A stretch of 64,000 nucleotides of DNA from Cricetomys ansorgei (GCA_026225945.1 JAMJFZ010000711.1:2689001-2753000); one strand, 5' to 3'; counted from the first letter of the stretch, positions 47,850 through 58,457 are shown. The notes: generated by a model not told the origin, from the sequence alone. A program made the numbers and translations.

Positions 47850-47956
47850 AAAAATATTTTGATATGAAAAAGAACCAGTGCAAAGAAGGTCTTGACATCT
47901 ATAAGAAATTCCTGACTAGGATGACAAGAATCTCAGAGTTTTTGAAAGTTGCAGAG
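47850..47956 (+). CDS. Picalm: Picalm exon 7, residues 220-255 (ANTH domain)
   Basis: The 107-bp exon completes Glu220 and ends on Glu255 (phase 1 in, phase 0 out). It reads KYFDMKKNQCKEGLDIYKKF and then LTRMTRISEFLKVAE. Met244 matches the second residue reported as needed for VAMP binding (with Leu219 of exon 6), so the R-SNARE groove appears intact. The acceptor is ttttgggcag and the donor is gag|gtaagc. A longer open frame from 47729 runs into this exon from intron 6, but its first 40 codons are intronic and the AG at 47848-47849 fixes the true start. Confidence 0.97.
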
Positions 47957-49777
47957 GTAAGCTATCTTGAAAGGCAAGTACTTTTGTTTATATGTATGGA
48001 TTAGAAATCATTACCCAAGTGAGAGAAATAATTTCAATATAATAAGGTACATTTCTAGTTATATTAATATGCACTATTGAATTCTGTCAAGTGGTATTAA
48101 TGTGATATAATATTGAATAACAGTACATGCTGTATACTTAATTTATATTGGGTATTGAAAAGTAATCTACTTTTCATATTGTATACATCTCTATAAAATA
48201 AAGATAGATTGTGTATGCTAGTGGCAATGATGTCTGTGTTTATAATTACTTATTTTTGAAGGCTTAATGTGTTGGTGATGTTGGAAAAGGTTCACTATCA
48301 GCTTAAGTTCTTTTTGTTCCAGACAGGCCTGCATCTGGAGCCACATAGTTCAATGTCTTTGTTCTCCTACATAAGTGAAATTTGCATACTTACTAAGTAT
48401 GAAAAGATTGTATTATAATCTAATTTTATAAATCTCTTAAAAATCATGTCTATGAAGTTGGCATAGAAGGCAGTTGTGATGTTGACAGGCATCTATTATG
48501 TTAGCAGAGATAGCCTATAAAGATTTTCCACCTTTCTTTACCCTTTATCCATTAGTATATTTTGATCACTTATATTAAAGTCATTATTCTGGAACTACAA
48601 GTTAGTGGCTCTAGGCGCTGTCACCCTTGTGATACTGTATTCTTCAGCAAATGGAATGACCTTGTTTTCTGATGCCTATGGAAGTTTGCTTTAATTTAAA
48701 AAGGTCTTTCAAGGAAGAAATCTGGTTTCTGCTCCATATTCCCTTAGCACCACTCACATATTAAAACTATTAACGAGGGTGGGTTTATGATTCTATGATT
48801 CTAGTAAAGTTTTCAATTAAGTTTTAATTTGTTGACTTTCCTTTCTGGACTCTTAAATTCTTTGTATTTGTTAGTTACAATTACTGTTGTACATTATCTC
48901 TGTGTCCTTATCTCCAGTTGCACGTTTGACACAGATGGGATGTATTATCTGTTGGTGTGATCTTAAGAAATATGAAAGATTGTGCTATAAAATGTTGTTA
49001 TGAGACTGTCTTTTGGCTTGCATTGTCATTTAGAGACTTCAATTCTTGAAGTAAAGGCAAGGGAACAGTTCTCTCAGCCCAGTGATGAGCTATCAGTATC
49101 TAAATATGAATGGATTAAATTTTATAATGACTTCATTCTGAGATTCTTCAAAGCTGAGAAAAAGAGGAGGATGATTAGAAAATAGAACACAGTCACAACA
49201 CAGAAACCCTGTCTCTAAGGAGGAAAAAAAAAAAGAAGGGGTGTTGTTGTTGTAATTGTTTTTGCTGGCAATTATCTAATACATGAACACCATGAAAAAT
49301 AAGTTGAGGTTTTGTAGAGGTAGTTATATCCTGGTTAAATGTCGCTTGTCATTTGTGAAAATCTGATTACCACAATAAACAGACTTTTTAAAATGACATT
49401 TTATTTGTGTGGGTGGACACTGGAGTGCCACGGCATTTGATTGTGGTCAGGGAACAACTTGTGGGAGACAGTTCTCTTTCTACCATGTGATTCTCAAGGA
49501 TCATACTTAGGTTGACAGACTTGGTAGCAAGTGCCTTTCTCTGCTGAGCCATCTATCTGCTCCTAAATGATAGGTTTAAGAAGTATTTTCTATGGTGATT
49601 TTTAGGGGAAACAAAAAAATTAGTTGATGTCATTAGATTTGTCTTCTTTTATGTCCCGGGGAACTTGTTCATAGTTAGCTATTCTCATGTCTCCCAGTGT
49701 TACTGTATGGCACATGGAAGAGATAATGTTCATATTATTATAATTTCACGTGTTAAATATAGCACTTCTTCTTGCAG
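47957..49777 (+). other. Picalm: Picalm intron 7
   Basis: This 1.8-kb intron is mostly free of recognisable repeats apart from an antisense B3 (49391-49565) and a short B1-tail-like string with an A run near 49200-49240. A 61-codon open frame at 49000-49185 has no family resemblance and no splice sites around it. Confidence 0.87.
49391..49565 (-). repeat. B3 SINE
   Basis: tggtcagggaacaacttgtg, gacagttctctttctaccat and tctgctgagccatctatctg. Confidence 0.88.
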
Positions 49778-49819
49778 CAAGTTGGAATTGACAGAGGAGA
49801 TATCCCAGATCTTTCACAG
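49778..49819 (+). CDS. Picalm: Picalm exon 8, residues 256-269 (ANTH domain end)
   Basis: This very short 42-bp exon of 14 full codons reads QVGIDRGDIPDLSQ. It is phase 0 at both ends, so it could be skipped without a frameshift. The IDRGDIPDLS loop is conserved in CALM/AP180 and links the last long ANTH helices. The acceptor is cacttcttcttgcag and the donor is cag|gtgagt, both close to consensus, which suits constitutive use despite the small size. It was placed by the exact join KVAE-QVGI on one side and LSQ-APSS on the other. Confidence 0.96.
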
Positions 49820-49920
49820 GTGAGTAGATTGTTAAAGTATGAATCCATTGTCATGTGCACTGCTGTGCTAAGATGAGACGTCTATCTCCTGTCAAGAGTA
49901 GTGTGGTTTTTCCTTATAGT

Positions 49921-50105
49921 TTTGTTGTTGTTGTTGTTGTTTTGGATTTTGTTTGTTTTGTTTTCTGAGACAGGGTTTTTCTGTTGTAACTCTGGCTATC
50001 CTGGAACTCACTCTGTATACCAGGCTGGCCTCAGACTCAGAGAGATCTACCTGCCTCTGCCTCCTGAGTGCTGGAATTAAAGGTGTGCGCCACCACCTCC
50101 TGGCT
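49921..50105 (-). repeat. B1 SINE
   Basis: A GTT-repeat tail, gagacagggtttttctgttg, taactctggctatcctggaa, taccaggctggcctcagact and ttaaaggtgtgcgccaccac. This is the gttacaacagag subgroup. It lies 100 bp after exon 8. Confidence 0.95.
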
Positions 50106-50436
50106 TCCTTATAGTTTTTAATTTAATATGTTGCTGAAGAATTTTTTAACATTCCGACATATGTAATGAATTATAGCACTCTGGTAGGCCTATCCAGTCT
50201 ATACCAAAACAGCTGTCCCATGGAAAAGCCCACCTCGGCATTGGTAATGACCCGTGAAAGTTGCATCCCTGAAGTTTCCTATCCAGCTTGCAGGCTGTTT
50301 TGCTTAGAGTCTCTCCTTTTCTAATGGATACTTGCTGTATATAGCCCTGAGGAGGGGTCTTTCAAGCCTTCTAACATCCATGAATCTTTCAGGCTTCATT
50401 TCTCCCTGGAGGAGGGCATTATTTAAACATACATAA

Positions 50437-50590
50437 TTCTTTTTTTTCTCCCTTTTCGTTTCCAGACAGAGTTTCTGTGTTGTAACTTTGGCTGTCTTGG
50501 AACTCATTCTGTAGACAAGGCTGGCCTCAAACTCAGAGATCTGCCTGCCTCTGCCTCCCAGAGTGCTGGGGTTAAAGGCCTGCGTTGCTA
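50437..50590 (-). repeat. B1 SINE
   Basis: gacagagtttctgtgttgta, actttggctgtcttggaact and ctgcctctgcctcccagagt. The 5' head passes directly into a triplet array. Confidence 0.93.
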
Positions 50591-50665
50591 CCACCACTAC
50601 CACCACCACTACCACCACTACCACCATCACCACCACCACCACCACCACCACCACCACCACCACCA
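50589..50665. repeat. (CCA)n triplet array, then (CA)n
   Basis: About 25 CCA/CTA/TCA triplets with a pure (CCA) 3' half, followed by a short CA run at 50687-50704. It lies where the GGTGG head of the antisense B1 would be. Confidence 0.93.
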
Positions 50666-50729
50666 GGCTTTCATACACAATTCTTAAACACACACACACA
50701 CACAAATCTAGATCCACATATGGCAGAAA

Positions 50730-51213
50730 ATATATTTGTATTTTTTGAGTCTGGCTTGTTTAATTTGATGGTTTGTACTTCCACCTATTTTCCTGAGAGT
50801 GTCATGATTTCATTTCACTACAACTGAGTAAAATTTTAGTATGTATACATATTATATTTTCTTTATCCATTCACTACTGATAAGCACCTAGACTGGTGCC
50901 ATACCATAGTTACTATGAACAGTTAAGAAATAAACATGGATGTGCATGAATGTGTAGCCAGGCAGTGGTAGCCAGGTACTCCCAGCACTTGGGAGGCAGA
51001 GGCAGGTGGATCTCTGGGAGTTTGAGGCTAACCTGGTCTACAGAATGAGTTCCAGGATAGCCAGGGTTACAATAGATAAACCCTGTCTTGAAACCAAAAA
51101 ATAAAAAATAATAATAAAAAAGGATGTGTAAGTATCTCTGGTATGTTGATTTAGAATCTTTAGGATAAATATTTATTAGTATTATAGCTGGGTCATTTGA
51201 TAGTTCTATTTTT
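50730..51213 (-). mobile_element. Old LINE-1 remnant, antisense, split by B1
   Basis: ttctttatccattcactact, aagcacctagactggtgcca and aataaacatggatgtgcatg are followed, after the B1, by gtatctctggtatgttgatt and gctgggtcatttgatagttc. Confidence 0.75.
50953..51121 (+). repeat. B1 SINE inside old L1
   Basis: gtgtagccaggcagtggtag, cagcacttgggaggcagagg, gatagccagggttacaatag and an AATAATAAAA tail. Sense, gttacaa subgroup. Confidence 0.93.
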
Positions 51214-51413
51214 TTTTATTATTTTTATTCATATGTATATATGTGTCTATGTGAGTATAGGCCATGTGTGTGTAGGTGCCCAGGGAGGCCAGAAAAGGGC
51301 ATTAGATCTCCCGTAGCTAAGGTTGCAGTTGGTTGTAAGCCATCCTACATGGGTGCTGAGAAACTCACTCAGGTCCTCTGGAAAGAGTAGCACGAGATTT
51401 TAATTGCTGAGCC
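51212..51413 (-). repeat. B3/B2 SINE
   Basis: gcccagggaggccagaaaag, ggttgcagttggttgtaagc and actcaggtcctctggaaaga. Confidence 0.88.

Positions 51414-51507
<94 letters not shown>
51414..51507. repeat. (TG)n(GA)n compound microsatellite
   Basis: About 9 TG units pass into about 37 GA units without interruption, lying between two antisense B3-type SINEs. Confidence 0.95.
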
Positions 51508-51509
<2 letters not shown>

Positions 51510-51662
51510 TTTATATATGTAGCATTTGTGACCGCAAGCAAGCATATGGCACAGCACATGTGTTGGAGTCAGTTCTCTATTTTCACTGTGTGTGTCCCAA
51601 GGATTGAACTCAAGTTGTCAGGCTTGGCAGCAAGTGTCTTTACACACTGAAGTACAGCCCTG
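51508..51662 (-). repeat. B3 SINE
   Basis: ttggagtcagttctctattt, gaactcaagttgtcaggctt and ggcagcaagtgtctttacac. Confidence 0.82.
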
Positions 51663-52040
51663 AAATCCATTACTTTATACGCAAATTAAAATAAGTGTCA
51701 GCTACATTTTCAATAATATATTTTTACTAAAATTTTACATGTATTAAATATTCAATATTTCAGAAACTTAGATTCTTGCAAAATTAGGTTTCATGTGTTT
51801 ATCTTTAGTTCTTATATTTTTGGTGATGCTTATTAGTAACTTATTAGTAACATCAACTAATTTATGTTCCAATAATATTAATAATAACAATAAAATATTA
51901 TAATTTTTGGTAACTAAAAAAATGTCCACCAATAATTAGTGCATGAAGATTATGTTTTTATTCTCATCTTAGATGACATTTGACTTATTATGTCAAATGG
52001 TGTAATAGTTATGAAACTCTTAATACTTGTGTAATTTCAG

Positions 52041-52126
52041 GCCCCCAGCAGTCTTCTTGATGCTTTAGAACAACATTTAGCTTCCTTGGAAGGGAAGAAA
52101 ATCAAAGATTCCACAGCTGCAAGCAG
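52041..52126 (+). CDS. Picalm: Picalm exon 9, residues 270-298 (end of ANTH domain)
   Basis: The 86-bp exon reads APSSLLDALEQHLASLEGKK and then IKDSTAAS, plus two bases of Arg298 (phase 0 in, phase 2 out). The LLDALEQHLASLEG helix is the last helix of the ANTH unit, which ends near residue 289 in the human structure. After it the chain turns serine- and alanine-rich and presumably disordered. The acceptor is tgtgtaatttcag and the donor is ag|gtacat, a weaker donor than most here. Confidence 0.97.
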
Positions 52127-52217
52127 GTACATTGTATTTTTGAAGGGTGAAAATAGGAGTGATTTTTTTTTTTTCCCCCAGAAGGAGTATGTGAAACCAA
52201 CTCAAGTTCCAAGTTGT

Positions 52218-52350
52218 ACAGTTTCTCTATCTTAGGTATCTATAAGATAGGCTTAACTTGAATGTCAACTTCATAGAATTACTAACAGGATTCCATGGGT
52301 TAACGCATTTCAGTTCTTTGTATAGTTCCTGATATCAGTAAGTGTTGACT
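52218..52350 (+). repeat. MIR SINE, 3' half, worn
   Basis: gtttctctatcttaggtatc, cttcatagaattactaacag and atagttcctgatatcagtaa follow MIR order. It lies about 90 bp after exon 9. Confidence 0.6.
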
Positions 52351-52867
52351 TATTTTAAGATGACAACAGCGATTCAGCTTTGGTTCAGAATTGTGGTTTT
52401 AGAATGAAAACTTACCATTAATATCTTGCTTTGCTATGTATGGTACTTTGAAGTTTAAAGATAATTCTGTATTAATTTGCTCAACCCTTACAGTATCCCT
52501 GTGGTAGATGTAGTAGTGGATTCAAACAAAGAATGTCTGACATTATATTTCATTTTTTTTAATGCCTTTTGATTGATTGTTGCTACGTCCTATCTTAATA
52601 AGTTCAAGTTTTGAGCTAATCCCCAGTTTATCTAGTTTATTTTCTATTAAAAATAATAGAAAGTATCTCATATTGATCTTATACAATCTTTTCTGTTACG
52701 TATAGTAATTTCTTGAATAATTATTATGTCTTCTTATGAAGATTTTACCTCTTTATTTCAAAGAATATATATAAAATATACAGTGAGACTTTTCCTTTGG
52801 TTCTTTTTCATTTTCATCTTGTATTTTAGTGCTTTCTCCCCTTCTTACTAATAAAATTTAAACAATG

Positions 52868-52988
52868 TCAAGTACAGTGGCTCATACCAATAATCCCAGA
52901 ACTTGGTAAGCTGAGGCAGGAGGAAGGCAAGTTTGAGCTTAGCTTGGGCTTATATAATGAATTAAGGCCAGCCTGGGCTACATCCCTT
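52868..52988 (+). repeat. B1-like SINE, degenerate
   Basis: gtacagtggctcataccaat, gaacttggtaagctgaggca and aaggccagcctgggctacat. Confidence 0.7.
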
Positions 52989-53994
52989 CCACCTCCAATT
53001 CCAAAGAGAAAATCCACTAATGAATTTTTTAATATGTTGCCCAAGATTTTCATTTTACTTTATTTTTAGAAGTACTGTAATTACTAAGATGTTTCAGCCC
53101 AGTTGGCTATAGGAAAGTAATGAAAAAAATCTAATCATATGGTTTAGGTATACATATTTCCCTCAGATACTTAGCATGATTTTTATGGCTTCTTTATTTT
53201 TTTTCATAATTATAAGACTCTTTCATTTTCTTTTCATTGGCTCATTTACAACACTGATTTTATATAAATTAGATTAGCTTTTGCCACTATATATTTTATA
53301 ATAGTGGTTAGTAGTGTGTAGGTTGTGGGAAAATTGAGGCTGGATGTAGTTCTTTATCCTAGAATTCAATGTTGGTTCATTATGGATAGATCTTTACAAT
53401 GTGGGGATTACATGGCTTGTAAGAGGTAATGAGTTGCTCATATGTAATAGGTTTGGCTTGTTAAAAAGGTAGCAAACACATAGAAAGGAGGTGCCACACA
53501 GACAGGTGACTGAACCCTTTTTAAGAAACCTGACATCCACTGAAGATAGCTTTGTGAATGTTGTGGAGAAACAAACCTAAGGTTTGGTGTTCTGGTAGAA
53601 CTGTCAAAAGCTAGGGTGTTAATTTGCATAGGAGCAGTCTCTCTGAGAAACTGCATTTTGTTGTTTTTCTATTAAGACTTTCTTAGGGACTGTAGAGTCT
53701 TTTTTCCTATTGCTTCTTAGTCTTGGGAGAGGAAAGTGTTATAAATTTTTTTCTAGAGTCTGACACTTAACCCTAAAAGCCATGAATGCATATCTCAATC
53801 AACAGTGTTAAAATTGTTGGAATTTTCTAGGTCATTGTATAGAAGATTCCATCTAAAGTACTAGTTTTAAGTACATAAACTTGTTATTTTAGTTTATGTT
53901 TATTTTATTTTAGTTTAGTTTAGTTTCATTTTATGTTCTAGATATGAAGTGGTGTTTAGCACAGAGCCAAATTACTTTTATCTACTTACTCTAG

Positions 53995-54118
53995 GGCTAC
54001 AACGCTTTCCAATGCAGTCTCTTCTTTGGCAAGCACTGGCCTATCCCTGACCAAAGTGGATGAAAGAGAAAAGCAGGCAGCATTAGAGGAAGAACAAGCT
54101 CGTTTAAAAGCATTAAAG
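53995..54118 (+). CDS. Picalm: Picalm exon 10, residues 298-339 (linker and charged helix)
   Basis: The 124-bp exon supplies the last base of Arg298 and 41 full codons. It begins ATTLSNAVSSLASTGLSLTK and then reads VDEREKQAALEEEQARLKALK (phase 2 in, phase 0 out). The first half is a Ser/Thr/Ala linker. The second half is a strongly charged Glu/Lys/Arg/Ala run that should form a lone helix or short coiled coil continuing into exon 11. The acceptor is tctacttactctag and the donor is aag|gtaagt, a perfect consensus donor. Confidence 0.97.
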
Positions 54119-54325
54119 GTAAGTAAGTGTGGGTCTTCTCTTTGAAAGAACAGGTAGAGGGGATCATTATGTAAATGAACCTCCAGCCAGACTTAAGTTT
54201 TTAAATGTGTCACAATCCTGTGGGCTGAAACTTCATTTTTCATCCTCACATAGAAGGCTTGCTGAAAAGTCAGGGAGTACTCTTCAACTATTAAAGCGAA
54301 GTTAGAAAATGTCTTTTTTCAACAG
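54119..54325 (+). other. Picalm: Picalm intron 10
   Basis: At 207 bp this is the shortest intron in the window. No repeat is seen. The acceptor has a clean tract (gtcttttttcaacag). Confidence 0.9.
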
Positions 54326-54462
54326 GAACAGCGCCTAAAAGAACTTGCAAAGAAACCGCATACCTCTTTAACAACTGCAGCCTCTCCTGTATCCACCTCA
54401 GCTGGGGGGATAATGACTGCACCAGCCATCGACATATTTTCTACCCCTAGTTCTTCTAACAG
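54326..54462 (+). CDS. Picalm: Picalm exon 11, residues 340-385 (AP-2 motif DIF)
   Basis: The 137-bp exon begins EQRLKELAKKP, the end of the charged helix. It continues through a Ser/Thr/Pro/Ala-rich stretch to PAIDIFSTPSSSN, plus two bases of Ser385 (phase 0 in, phase 2 out). The DIF motif falls at residues 375-377 and is one of the short motifs through which CALM is known to bind AP-2. The low-complexity composition fits an unfolded tail that reaches from the membrane into the coat. The donor is ag|gtactg, weaker than consensus. Confidence 0.97.
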
Positions 54463-55024
54463 GTACTGCGGGGAGTAAGGATATCTTAGAGTTTTTAATA
54501 TAAGAGCTTCTTCAAATGCGTGTTTTATAGATTCTGTGGGTTTGCTTTATGATTTTATAATCCCAAATTAATACAAAAGATGTAATAAAAAATACAATTG
54601 GCATAATATCTAAACATGAAGTGATAAGGTTATATTTTGTATGCTTAGGAAATGAAATATGGCCAAATTACTAGTTATTAGTTCGAATATAATATAAAGG
54701 AGTGGATATCTTATTGAGAAAATCATTGAGTCTTTCCAGAAAAGCTATTGTTACTCACATTCAGTAGAAACTTAAGATATGGTGCTCAAGTATATTTCTG
54801 GGCCTCTTTAGAATTATGTTAAATGGGGAGCATGCAACTGTTACCTTGCTAGAACTGTTCTTCTTTTGAGGCTTCTATTGAAGCCTTTTTCTTTTATTTA
54901 TTTGTTTGTTTGTTTATTGTGTGGGGTGGGGGTGGGGAGGCACAATGGGAGATGGCGACAGGAAACCAACTAATATAGCAAAGTTTATCTAGAAATAAAA
55001 CAGCTTTCCAAAATATTTTCCTAG
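54463..55024 (+). other. Picalm: Picalm intron 11
   Basis: This 562-bp intron shows no SINE. It has a GTTT run and a short G-rich piece (54900-54945) just before the exon 12 acceptor. Confidence 0.88.
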
Positions 55025-55128
55025 CACATCTAAGCTGCCTAATGACCTGCTCGATTTGCAGCAGCCAACCTTTCATCCATCTGTCCATGCTATGTCAACT
55101 GCTCCTCAAGTAGCAAGCACATGGGGAG
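55025..55128 (+). CDS. Picalm: Picalm exon 12, residues 385-420 (clathrin-box-like NDLLDL)
   Basis: The 104-bp exon completes Ser385, gives 34 codons and ends on the first base of Asp420 (phase 2 in, phase 1 out). It reads TSKLPNDLLDLQQPTFHPSV and then HAMSTAPQVASTWG. NDLLDL is a DLL-type/clathrin-box-like motif for binding the clathrin terminal domain. HAMSTAPQ differs from my recollection of human (HPMSTASQ), and such changes are expected in the disordered region. The acceptor is atattttcctag. The donor gag|gtaagc lets the exon join to exon 13 to make DPF, or join onward when exon 13 is left out. Confidence 0.96.
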
Positions 55129-56004
55129 GTAAGCCTTCATGTTTTTAAAATGTTTTATGGGTCCCTCTCTATCAAGTAGCATTCTACTCTTTTGAGAAGT
55201 TTTTGGTTGTAGTTGATACATGGGACTTAAGAAATACAAAAAATAGCAGTAAACTACTTTTATCTCCTGAAGATAATTTATTATAAATGAAGTGTTAGAA
55301 TTCAGTTAATTATGAAATAAGGTTTAGTGAAGATGAAGTTTAAGAGGAAGGGCCACTTGAATATGAGATTACCCTTTAATATGAGTAATTACTGCTTTTG
55401 GTGTGGAAAGCAATTTCCTAGTGGGTTATTTTCTCTTTGTATGGGTATATGATAAGGCTCTAGTGAAACTCAGATTGTGTTATCAAATAGCTAAGCATGC
55501 TGTGACCAGGTATCTCATGGTAATTCTTGTATTTTTTTAAATTAATTGTGTTTTAATTTATTTTCAAAGTTGATTTAACTTAGACTTATAAGATAACAGA
55601 AATGTTTGGTGCCCTTGAGTAAGTTTTTAATTCTCAGGTGATGTCATCTAGCACCTTTAAAGCAAAGTGCTAATGTATGTCTGTTTCGCAGGTTTAGTTA
55701 GGCATCTAGTTTTCAAATTATCTCCTTTGAATAGTTTTGGTGTCTACATGTTTGTGTATTATTTTATAAATAGTCATCAAAAATAGCTGGCAAGAGGAAG
55801 ACATTTTCAGGTAGAATGATGCTGAGTAGAAAATTATATGTTAAGATTTGTATTGGCTTTCATGTAACATTTGAATTACTAATTTTTTACAGAATGTGAA
55901 ATAGATTTTCACATTTAATCATTTGAATTAAAAATATAGTTTTTATGCTTCTTTTCTTCTTCTCTCCTTTCCCTCCCTTCCCTTCCAAGACCCCTTTCTT
56001 TCTT

Positions 56005-56088
56005 TTTTTGGTGTGGTACTGTTTATTGAATCCAAGTCATTGCACAGTAGGCAGATGCTCTGCCAATGAGCTACATCTCCAGCCCTAA
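56005..56088 (-). repeat. ID-like SINE
   Basis: tgaatccaagtcattgcaca, gatgctctgccaatgagcta and catctccagccct. Confidence 0.75.
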
Positions 56089-56159
56089 GATACTGTTTTG
56101 TATACTAGAATCTATGCTCTGTGATAGCAAGGGTTATATATTATTAGTACCTAGAGAGC

Positions 56160-56290
56160 ACTTTGTGGTGATTGTTGTTGGGGCATGTGTGCCACAGTGC
56201 ATGTATGGAGGTCATGGAACAGCTTGGTGGAGTTGGTTCTATTCCATCTACCTCTCCATCTATCGTTATATTATATATGGGTCCTAAGGA
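56160..56290 (-). repeat. B3-like fragment
   Basis: tgtatggaggtcatggaaca and tggagttggttctattccat. Confidence 0.6.
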
Positions 56291-56317
56291 TTTAGCTCCA
56301 GTCTCTACTCTTGAGCC

Positions 56318-56432
56318 CTGTTGTTTTTTCTCACACTGTAGTGCAGGGTGGCTTCAAACTCATGGTAATCTTTATGCCTCAACCTCCGAGTGTTAGGATA
56401 GTAGGGGTGGAACCATTGCACCTAGCCCTAGA
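56318..56432 (-). repeat. B1-like SINE, degenerate
   Basis: gggtggcttcaaactcatgg, tgcctcaacctccgagtgtt and attgcacctagccct. Confidence 0.65.
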
Positions 56433-56726
56433 GTACTTCTTGCTATATGTAGAATATAAATAAAATAGTAAGTGCTTTGTAGGTAAGTGGGCATTTTCTT
56501 TTCAGGACAAGTTGAATCTATTTCAAAGGGAGTAGAAAATTGATAATTAAGCACTTGATTTTCTAGACAAGATGTTGTGTAGTCATTAAGGTTAATAAGT
56601 TAAATTTAGCAAAATATTGAGATTTGATAGTAATTTCTAAAGAAGATAGTTTAATAAATATATTAGAATCGTTTAGAATTAAACTATAGTCAGTGGATTA
56701 AAGGTTAAGAAAAGGGGGTTTCTTGT

Positions 56727-56890
56727 TGCTGGAGAGATGGTTCAGTGGATAAGAGTACATGCTGTTCTCTTCAATTCCCAGGAACCATGTTGGACAGACT
56801 ACAACTGCCTATGGAGATCTCCTTGCAAACTCACATGCACGTACCCAGTCACAGATACAAACACATTAAAATCTTAAATCTTAAAAACAG
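56727..56890 (+). repeat. B2 SINE
   Basis: ttgctggagagatggttcag, tggataagagtacatgctgt, caattcccaggaaccatgtt and an AAATCTTAAA tail. Confidence 0.88.
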
Positions 56891-57021
56891 AAAAAAGTAG
56901 ATTAGAAAGGTGTTTCTTAATGTTCTAATGGATCCTAGGTTTTGAATTTTGAATTTGATACATTTTTATGCTTATTTTCTACTTAATCTCAGTTGTACTT
57001 TTTGGGGGTGTGAATTAGGGG

Positions 57022-57148
57022 AAGGTTTCTTATTTTGTTCTTAGCTGTCCTGGAAGTTGCTGTGTAGACCAGGCTGGCCTTGAACTCACAAAGATCCTCC
57101 TATCTCTGCCTCCTCTCTAATCCTATGCTAGGGTTAAAGGCATGCAGT
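57022..57148 (-). repeat. B1 SINE
   Basis: gtgtagaccaggctggcctt, gaactcacaaagatcctcct and gttaaaggcatgcag. Confidence 0.88.
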
Positions 57149-57171
57149 TGCTTTTTAAAATATTAGAGTTT

Positions 57172-57362
57172 GGGCTGGAGAGATGGATCAGTAGTTAAGA
57201 ACACTTGGCTCTTCTACTGGGATTCAGTTCTCACCACCCATATGTTGTCTCACAAATGCCTATATGTCTACTTCTAGGAAATCTAATGTCCTTTTTTGAC
57301 TAGGCATGCACATACATAATTACATGCAGCCAGAACACTAATACACATAAAATAAAAATTGT
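57172..57362 (+). repeat. B2 SINE
   Basis: gggctggagagatggatcag, tagttaagaacacttggctc, caccacccatatgttgtctc and a tail with aataaaa. Confidence 0.93.
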
Positions 57363-57653
57363 AAATATTATTAGGGAGACCATTAAGTAATTTTAACTAA
57401 TTTCCTTTGTTTTTAATTTTTGATGGTTAGCCTTCTATAATTTTTTTTTCTTCCTTTTTTTTTTAAAATAGTTGATGATTTTTTTTATAGTCCTGCTTCC
57501 ATGAGTGGCCAAAACCAAGGGAAAAGAGAGTTGGGAAGGGGACATTTCCACAACATTCCATTTACACATAGAACGAAACTGATAAACAGTCTCATACTGC
57601 AGTTAGAAGTTAATCTTCTGTTAACTTTTATTTTAAAATTGTGTGTTGAGATT

Positions 57654-57660
57654 GTGTGTA

Positions 57661-57721
<61 letters not shown>
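57654..57721. repeat. (TG)n(AG)n compound microsatellite
   Basis: About 13 TG units then about 21 AG units, of the same design as the repeat at 51414. Confidence 0.95.
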
Positions 57722-57724
<3 letters not shown>

Positions 57725-58076
57725 CTATGTGAAATTCAACACCTCAAAGAAATGGAACTGTGAGATTTCTTTTGTACAGTTAACAGTAACTTGAACACTG
57801 ACAAGTCAAACTTTCTGTTTGGAGTGGTTGAACTCATGGAGCAGATGAAATGTTACGAGGGAAAATGGTATTCAGTGATCTCAGTTTGTAATAATTGCTC
57901 ATGTCTTATTAGAAAAATTATTTCTTAATAGGCTATATGAATACATTCTTTTTAACTGTATTTTGTTTCTGTTTTAAATTATTTTGCTTTGTTTGCTATT
58001 TCTCTTAATAATTTGTTGCACATTTAGTATTGAGTTTGTTGCACAAGAGTAACAGACTTTAAAAATACAGATTGAA

Positions 58077-58185
58077 TACTGGGTGTGGTGGCAGTACCTT
58101 TAATCTTAGCACTAGGGAGGCAGAGGCAGGTAGATTTCTGTGAATTAGAAGCTAGCCTGGTCTACATAAAGAGAGATCCGTTCTA
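58077..58185 (+). repeat. B1 SINE, 3'-shortened
   Basis: tactgggtgtggtggcagta, gggaggcagaggcaggtaga and agctagcctggtctacataa. Confidence 0.88.
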
Positions 58186-58457
58186 TGTGAGGAAAGGAAT
58201 ATCATCTTTACTATTAAATCCCTTCTTTCTCATAAAAATATTCAGCTTCTGAAGTAGTGATTTGATTTCTGTATAATTAGGTATCTGGAGTATTTAAAGC
58301 ACTTCAGTCAATATAGTCAACAGTAAACAGTTGAATTATTGTTCATATCCTTGATGTTCAGATTAGGATTTTTTTTAAGTTGAGGCAACTTAACAATAAG
58401 GAAATCTTACATAAAAGAAAATTTTATTAAAACAGTAAAAATAACTTCCTTTTATGT

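Larger units (their letters stand above)
49820..52040 (+). other. Picalm: Picalm intron 8
   Basis: This 2.2-kb intron is the most repeat-packed part of the gene: two antisense B1 copies, a CCA triplet array, an old antisense L1 split by a sense B1, and two antisense B3-type SINEs around a TG/GA microsatellite. Only the last 380 bp before exon 9 is clear of repeats. Confidence 0.88.
52127..53994 (+). other. Picalm: Picalm intron 9
   Basis: This 1.9-kb intron has a worn MIR 3' half (52218-52350) and a degenerate sense B1 (52868-52988). The 53000-53990 part holds no recognisable element except short TTTAGT-like repeats near 53890-53925. Confidence 0.86.

Noticed and set aside
49000..49185. 61-codon open frame in intron 7, considered as an alternative exon
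   Set aside because: There is no acceptor with a pyrimidine tract, no donor at its end, and no match to any PICALM isoform I know.
50304..50717. 137-codon open frame on the - strand with a poly-Val run
   Set aside because: It is made of a B1 SINE plus the (GTG)n complement of the triplet array.
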